Origin: Cyanobacteriota bacterium | Lineage (GTDB): Bacteria > Cyanobacteriota > Cyanobacteriia > Phormidesmidales > Phormidesmidaceae | Length of the DNA: 10,001 nt | Assembly (NCBI GenBank): GCA_027483425.1 | Contig: JAIXUR010000164.1 | Span: forward strand, 1 to 10,001 | Direction: 5' to 3' | Shown: piece by piece, positions 5,464-10,001 of the stretch | Layout of the letters: each line of letters opens with the position of its first letter | Numbering within the stretch: position 1 is the stretch's first letter | Made by a program: the position numbers and the translations under genes | Notes under the pieces: model-generated | The model's database searches: none | What the model was told of the DNA's origin: nothing | Seen by the model: the letters and a program-made list of their open reading frames with translations, nothing else

Positions 5464-7728
5464 ATGACAACTACCCCGCGGGAGCGGGAGGCGAAAGCCA
5501 AGGTTATCGTAGATAAGGATCCAGTACCTACTTCATTTGAGAAGTGGGGTAAGCCGGGTCACTTTGAACGGACCTTAGCTAAGGGACCCAAAACCACCAC
5601 CTGGATTTGGAACCTTCACGCCGACGCTCACGATTTTGATAGTCACACCAGTGATTTAGAAGACATTTCGCGCAAAATCTTTAGCGCTCACTTCGGTCAC
5701 TTAGCCGTCATCTTTATCTGGCTCAGCGGCATGTATTTCCATGGCGCTAAGTTTTCAAACTACGAAGCTTGGATGACCAACCCCACGGGCATCAAGCCCA
5801 GCGCTCAGGTGGTCTGGCCAATTTTTGGTCAAGAAATCCTGAATGCTGATGTGGGCGGTGGTTTCCACGGTATTCAGATTACCTCTGGTCTATTCCAGAT
5901 GTGGCGGGCCGCTGGCATCACCAATGGCTACCAGCTCTACGTCACCGCCATTGGTGCGCTGGTCATGGCTGCCCTGATGCTGTTTGCAGGCTGGTTCCAT
6001 TACCACAAGGCCGCTCCCAAGCTGGAGTGGTTCCAAAACGTGGAATCGATGATGAACCACCACCTGGCTGGGCTGCTCGGTCTGGGCTGTCTGAGCTGGG
6101 CTGGGCACCAAATCCACGTGGCGCTGCCCATTAACAAAATGCTCGATGCTGGCGTGGCTCCGCAGGATATTCCCCTGCCCCACCAGTTCATCCTGAATAA
6201 GAGTCTGATGGCTGACCTCTACCCCAGCTTTGCTGAGGGTCTGAAGCCCTTCTTCACCCTGAACTGGGGTGTGTACTCTGACTTCCTTACCTTCAAGGGC
6301 GGCTTGAACCCTGTAACCGGTGGCCTATGGCTGTCGGATACGGCTCACCACCACCTGGCACTGGCTGTGCTCTTCATCGTTGCGGGCCACATGTACCGCA
6401 CCAACTGGGGCATTGGCCACAGCATGAAGGAAATTCTGGAAGGCCACAAGGGCGATCCGCTCCTGTTTGGTGGCAAGGGCCATGATGGCCTGTACGAGAC
6501 CCTAACCACCTCCTGGCATGCTCAGTTGGCGGTTAACCTGGCTCTCATGGGTTCCATCACCATCATCGTGGCGCAACACATGTACGCCATGCCTCCCTAT
6601 CCGTACATTGCGACGGATTATCCCACCCAGCTGTCGCTGTTTACCCACCACATGTGGATTGGCGGCTTCTTGATTGTGGGGGCCGGTGCCCACGCTTCCA
6701 TCTTTATGGTGCGTGACTACGATCCGGCGGTGAACATGGATAACGCGTTGGATCGGATGCTCCGCTCCCGCGATGCGATTATCTCCCACCTCAACTGGGT
6801 ATGTATTTTCCTAGGCTTCCATAGCTTTGGGTTGTACATCCACAACGACACCATGCAGGCCCTGGGCCGTCCCCAGGACATGTTCTCTGACACGGCCATT
6901 CAGCTGCAGCCAATCTTTGCCCAATGGGTTCAAGGTTTCCATGCTGCTGCGGCCGGAGGCACTGCGCCCAACGCCTTGGCCGGGGTTAGCCCCGTCTTTG
7001 GTGGCGATGTCGTTGCGGTGGCTGGCAAGATTGCGATGATGCCCATGACCCTCGGCACGGCCGACTTCATGGTGCACCACATTCACGCCTTCACCATCCA
7101 CGTGACCGTGCTGATTCTTCTCAAGGGTGTGCTGTACGCCCGCAGCTCTCGGCTTGTACCCGACAAAGGTGAACTGGGCTTCCGGTTCCCCTGCGATGGG
7201 CCTGGTCGGGGCGGCACCTGTCAGGTTTCCGGTTGGGACCACGTGTTCCTGGGCCTGTTCTGGATGTACAACTCCCTATCCATTGTGATCTTCCACTTCA
7301 GCTGGAAGATGCAGTCCGACATTTGGGGTACGGTGAGCCCCGATGGTACGGTGTCTCACATCACTGGCGGCAATTTTGCCGCTGGCGCCATCACCATCAA
7401 CGGCTGGCTGCGTGACTTCCTGTGGGCGCAAGCCTCCCAGGTGATCGGCTCCTACGGCTCGGCTCTGTCGGCCTATGGTCTGATGTTCTTGGGTGCCCAC
7501 TTTATTTGGGCCTTTAGCCTGATGTTCTTGTTCAGTGGCCGCGGCTACTGGCAGGAGCTGATCGAGTCCATCGTTTGGGCTCACAGCAAGCTGAAGGTGG
7601 CTCCCGCTATCCAGCCCCGTGCTTTGAGCATTACTCAAGGTCGGGCTGTGGGTGTGGCTCACTATCTCCTCGGAGGTATTGCCACCACCTGGGCCTTCTT
7701 CCTGGCTCGAATTATCGCGGTGGGCTAG
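5464..7728 (+). CDS. psaA: Photosystem I P700 chlorophyll a apoprotein A1 (PsaA)
   Basis: PsaA and PsaB form the photosystem I reaction-centre heterodimer in the thylakoid membrane. It binds P700, the primary acceptors, phylloquinone, most core antenna chlorophylls and cluster F_X, and drives electrons from plastocyanin or cytochrome c6 to ferredoxin. The 754-residue product has the usual family length. It starts MTTTPREREAKAKV and carries the conserved EKWGKPGHF and LEDISRKIFSAHFGHLAV blocks. The F_X loop CDGPGRGGTC supplies Cys577 and Cys586, two of the four cluster ligands. His679 in AHFIWAFS corresponds to the P700 ligand (His680 in Thermosynechococcus numbering), followed by FSGRGYWQELIES of the quinone region. 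The sequence looks like the standard form rather than a far-red paralogue. The GAGGAG site and protein alignment support the start at 5464. psaB follows after 122 bases and is probably co-transcribed. The gene contains no GCGATCGC site. Confidence 0.98.
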   Translation: MTTTPREREAKAKVIVDKDPVPTSFEKWGKPGHFERTLAKGPKTTTWIWNLHADAHDFDSHTSDLEDISRKIFSAHFGHLAVIFIWLSGMYFHGAKFSNYEAWMTNPTGIKPSAQVVWPIFGQEILNADVGGGFHGIQITSGLFQMWRAAGITNGYQLYVTAIGALVMAALMLFAGWFHYHKAAPKLEWFQNVESMMNHHLAGLLGLGCLSWAGHQIHVALPINKMLDAGVAPQDIPLPHQFILNKSLMADLYPSFAEGLKPFFTLNWGVYSDFLTFKGGLNPVTGGLWLSDTAHHHLALAVLFIVAGHMYRTNWGIGHSMKEILEGHKGDPLLFGGKGHDGLYETLTTSWHAQLAVNLALMGSITIIVAQHMYAMPPYPYIATDYPTQLSLFTHHMWIGGFLIVGAGAHASIFMVRDYDPAVNMDNALDRMLRSRDAIISHLNWVCIFLGFHSFGLYIHNDTMQALGRPQDMFSDTAIQLQPIFAQWVQGFHAAAAGGTAPNALAGVSPVFGGDVVAVAGKIAMMPMTLGTADFMVHHIHAFTIHVTVLILLKGVLYARSSRLVPDKGELGFRFPCDGPGRGGTCQVSGWDHVFLGLFWMYNSLSIVIFHFSWKMQSDIWGTVSPDGTVSHITGGNFAAGAITINGWLRDFLWAQASQVIGSYGSALSAYGLMFLGAHFIWAFSLMFLFSGRGYWQELIESIVWAHSKLKVAPAIQPRALSITQGRAVGVAHYLLGGIATTWAFFLARIIAVG

Positions 7729-7751
7729 GTTTCTCGTCATGGAATCTCCTG

Positions 7752-7800
7752 GGGGGAAACCCAGGGCAGACACATTGGTCTGCCCCTACGGGTTTCCTCC
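7752..7800 (-). repeat. Palindromic repeat copy 3, extended into a long hairpin between psaA and psaB
   Basis: Bases 7762-7789 are the inverted copy of the 28-base repeat found at 3393 and 3464, with one difference in the loop. The inner stem pairs GGGCAGAC (7764-7771) with GTCTGCCC (7778-7785) around ACATTG. An outer stem pairs GGAAACCC (7755-7762) with GGGTTTCC (7790-7797) and extends by about three more pairs, one of them G-T, to 7752-7800. The two stems are joined by a small asymmetric bulge. Without a T-run it is not a textbook terminator. In the psaAB transcript it would be a stable structure 23 bases after the psaA stop and 50 bases before the psaB start. Confidence 0.8.
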
Positions 7801-7850
7801 TACCAACCGCACTCATGACTCAGATGTCGTACTAGAATCCCTTTTGATTC

Positions 7851-10001
7851 ATGGCAACTAAATTTCCCAAATTTAGCCAGGACCTGGCTGCCGATCCGAC
7901 CACACGGCGGATTTGGTACGGGATTGCCACCGCCCACGACTTTGAAAGCCACGACGGCATGACGGAGGAAAATCTTTACCAAAAGATTTTTGCTTCGCAC
8001 TTTGGCCACCTGGCAATCATCTTTTTGTGGACTTCGGGCAACCTGTTCCACGTCGCCTGGCAAGGAAACTTCGAGCAGTGGATCAAAGATCCGCTCAATG
8101 TTAAGCCCATCGCCCACGCGATTTGGGATCCTCACTTTGGCCAGCCTGCGGTAGATGCCTTCTCCCAGGCCGGTTCTTCGACACCGGTAAACGTTGCGTT
8201 TTCTGGGGTGTATCACTGGTGGTACACCATCGGTATGCGCACCAACACCGACCTCTATACCGGTGCTGTATTCCTGCTGATTCTGTCAGCCGTCTTCCTG
8301 TTCGCAGGTTGGCTTCACCTTCAGCCCAAGTTCCGCCCCAGCTTGTCCTGGTTCAAAAATGCTGAGTCTCGCCTCAACCACCACCTGGCTGGTCTGTTTG
8401 GCGTCAGCTCTCTAGCTTGGACTGGACACCTAGTACACGTGGCTATCCCCGAATCTCGCGGTGTCCATGTGGGTTGGGACAACTTCCTCTCGATGAAGCC
8501 CCACCCCGAAGGCCTGATGCCTTTCTTCACCGGTAACTGGGGGGTCTACGCCCAGAATCCCGATACCTCTAGCCATATCTTTGGTACTGCAACTGGCTCG
8601 GGTTCTGCGATTCTGACCTTCCTGGGTGGCTTCCATCCTCAGACAGAGTCTCTCTGGCTGACGGATATGGCCCACCACCACCTGGCGATCGCGGTGATTT
8701 TCATCGTCGCTGGGCACATGTACCGCACCAACTTCGGGATTGGCCACAGCATCAAGGAAATCTTGAATGCTCACAAGCCCCCCGCAGGTGGTCTGGGTGA
8801 AGGTCACAAGGGTCTCTACGACACCTTGAACAACTCCCTCCACTTCCAGCTGGCGCTGGCCCTGGCTTCCCTGGGTGTAGTCACCTCCCTGGTGGCGCAG
8901 CACATGTATGCGCTGCCTCCCTACGCCTTCATGGCGAAGGATTACACAACCATGGCGGCTCTGTATACCCACCACCAGTACATTGCTGGGTTCATCATGG
9001 TGGGGGCCTTTGCCCACGGGGCGATCTTCCTAATTCGCGACTACGATCCCGTCGCCAACAAGGACAACGTCCTCGATCGCGTTTTGCAGCATAAGGAAGC
9101 GATCATCTCGCACCTGAGCTGGGTTTCGCTGTTCCTGGGCTTCCATACCCTGGGTCTGTACGTCCACAATGACGTAGTGGTGGCCTTTGGCACCCCCGAG
9201 AAGCAGATTCTGGTTGAGCCTGTCTTTGCCCAGTGGGTACAGGCAGCCTCCGGCAAGATGCTCTACGGCTTCGATACCCTGCTGTCGAACCCCGACAGTG
9301 TGGCTCAAACCGCCAATGCCGTATGGCTACCCGGTTGGTTTGATGCGATTAACAGCGGTACCAACTCCCTGTTTCTGACCATTGGCCCTGGCGACTTCCT
9401 GGTTCACCATGCGATCGCGCTGGGTCTGCACACCACCACCTTGATCTTGGTCAAGGGCGCGTTGGATGCTCGCGGTTCTAAGCTGATGCCCGACAAAAAA
9501 GACTTCGGCTACAGCTTCCCCTGTGACGGCCCTGGCCGTGGCGGCACCTGCGACATCTCAGCTTGGGATTCGTTCTACCTGGCGATGTTCTGGATGCTCA
9601 ACACCATTGGTTGGGTGACCTTCTACTGGCACTGGAAGCATTTGGCTATCTGGTCTGGCAACGTGGCTCAGTTCAATGAGTCGTCTAACTACCTGATGGG
9701 CTGGCTGCGGGATTACCTGTGGCTCAACAGCTCTCAGCTGATCAATGGCTATAACCCCTACGGCATGAACAATCTCGCCGTCTGGTCCTGGATGTTCCTC
9801 TTTGGGCACCTGGTCTGGGCGACTGGCTTCATGTTCTTGATCTCCTGGCGGGGTTACTGGCAAGAGCTGATCGAAACCATCGTATGGGCTCACGAGCGCA
9901 CTCCCCTGGCGAACCTGGTTCGCTGGAAGGACAAGCCCGTTGCTCTGTCGATCGTTCAAGCTCGCGTGGTAGGTCTGGCTCACTTTACAGTGGGTTACAT
10001 C
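7851..10001 (+). CDS. psaB: Photosystem I P700 chlorophyll a apoprotein A2 (PsaB), 3' end beyond the window
   Basis: PsaB is the second half of the photosystem I core, partner of PsaA, and forms much of the donor docking surface. The frame runs open from the ATG at 7851 to the last base (717 codons) with no stop, so only about the last 15-20 residues are missing. The protein begins MATKFPKFSQDLAADPTTRR, the standard PsaB N-terminus. It has the F_X loop CDGPGRGGTC with Cys558 and Cys567, completing the four cluster ligands with PsaA. His653 in FGHLVWATGFMF corresponds to the P700 ligand (His660 in Thermosynechococcus numbering), followed by SWRGYWQELIETIVWAHERT. Numbering runs seven behind the Thermosynechococcus protein and two ahead of Synechocystis, a normal loop-length variation. 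No Shine-Dalgarno is visible. A small GAATC/GATTC dyad (7835-7850) ends at the start codon, so translation may depend on leaderless-like or coupled initiation. Confidence 0.98.
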   Translation, partial: MATKFPKFSQDLAADPTTRRIWYGIATAHDFESHDGMTEENLYQKIFASHFGHLAIIFLWTSGNLFHVAWQGNFEQWIKDPLNVKPIAHAIWDPHFGQPAVDAFSQAGSSTPVNVAFSGVYHWWYTIGMRTNTDLYTGAVFLLILSAVFLFAGWLHLQPKFRPSLSWFKNAESRLNHHLAGLFGVSSLAWTGHLVHVAIPESRGVHVGWDNFLSMKPHPEGLMPFFTGNWGVYAQNPDTSSHIFGTATGSGSAILTFLGGFHPQTESLWLTDMAHHHLAIAVIFIVAGHMYRTNFGIGHSIKEILNAHKPPAGGLGEGHKGLYDTLNNSLHFQLALALASLGVVTSLVAQHMYALPPYAFMAKDYTTMAALYTHHQYIAGFIMVGAFAHGAIFLIRDYDPVANKDNVLDRVLQHKEAIISHLSWVSLFLGFHTLGLYVHNDVVVAFGTPEKQILVEPVFAQWVQAASGKMLYGFDTLLSNPDSVAQTANAVWLPGWFDAINSGTNSLFLTIGPGDFLVHHAIALGLHTTTLILVKGALDARGSKLMPDKKDFGYSFPCDGPGRGGTCDISAWDSFYLAMFWMLNTIGWVTFYWHWKHLAIWSGNVAQFNESSNYLMGWLRDYLWLNSSQLINGYNPYGMNNLAVWSWMFLFGHLVWATGFMFLISWRGYWQELIETIVWAHERTPLANLVRWKDKPVALSIVQARVVGLAHFTVGYI

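Noticed and set aside
8430..9017. 195-codon open frame antisense to psaB
   Set aside because: It is a shadow of the strongly conserved PsaB frame.

Overview
The window is chromosomal DNA from an oxygenic cyanobacterium. It carries the photosystem I core operon psaA-psaB (psaB cut by the window end), a tocopherol cyclase gene, and ten exact copies of the octamer GCGATCGC (HIP1), where about 0.15 would be expected by chance. The moderately high GC of the genes and the sequence style suggest a filamentous Leptolyngbya/Nodosilinea/Phormidium-like lineage, but that placement is a guess.

Layout. Bases 1-474 are a spacer with no convincing gene; a possible promoter near 276-305 faces the next gene. 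Bases 475-2244 (+) encode a full-length ABC exporter with fused membrane and ATPase domains. It converges on a run of three minus-strand genes: a Nudix hydrolase (4817-4353), a YgjP/M48-like zinc metallopeptidase (4279-3521) and a tocopherol cyclase (3361-2291). Two copies of a 28-base palindromic repeat and a short 9-base tandem array lie between the last two. Bases 4818-5463 are a long divergent control region. It holds an HLR1/RpaB-like double repeat, a perfect 14-base inverted repeat, a consensus -10 box and a strong Shine-Dalgarno for psaA. psaA (5464-7728) and psaB (7851 to the end, missing only about the last 15-20 codons) follow on the plus strand. A third, inverted copy of the palindromic repeat sits in their 122-base spacer and forms a long hairpin.

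Function. PsaA and PsaB form the P700 heterodimer and share the interpolypeptide 4Fe-4S cluster F_X. The tocopherol cyclase makes the thylakoid antioxidant that protects the same membranes. The exporter, the Nudix enzyme and the peptidase look like ordinary housekeeping genes with unknown substrates. I see no new enzyme system, CRISPR array, tRNA, rRNA or insertion sequence. The unusual content is regulatory and repeat structure: the repeat-derived hairpin inside psaAB and the inverted repeat upstream of psaA.
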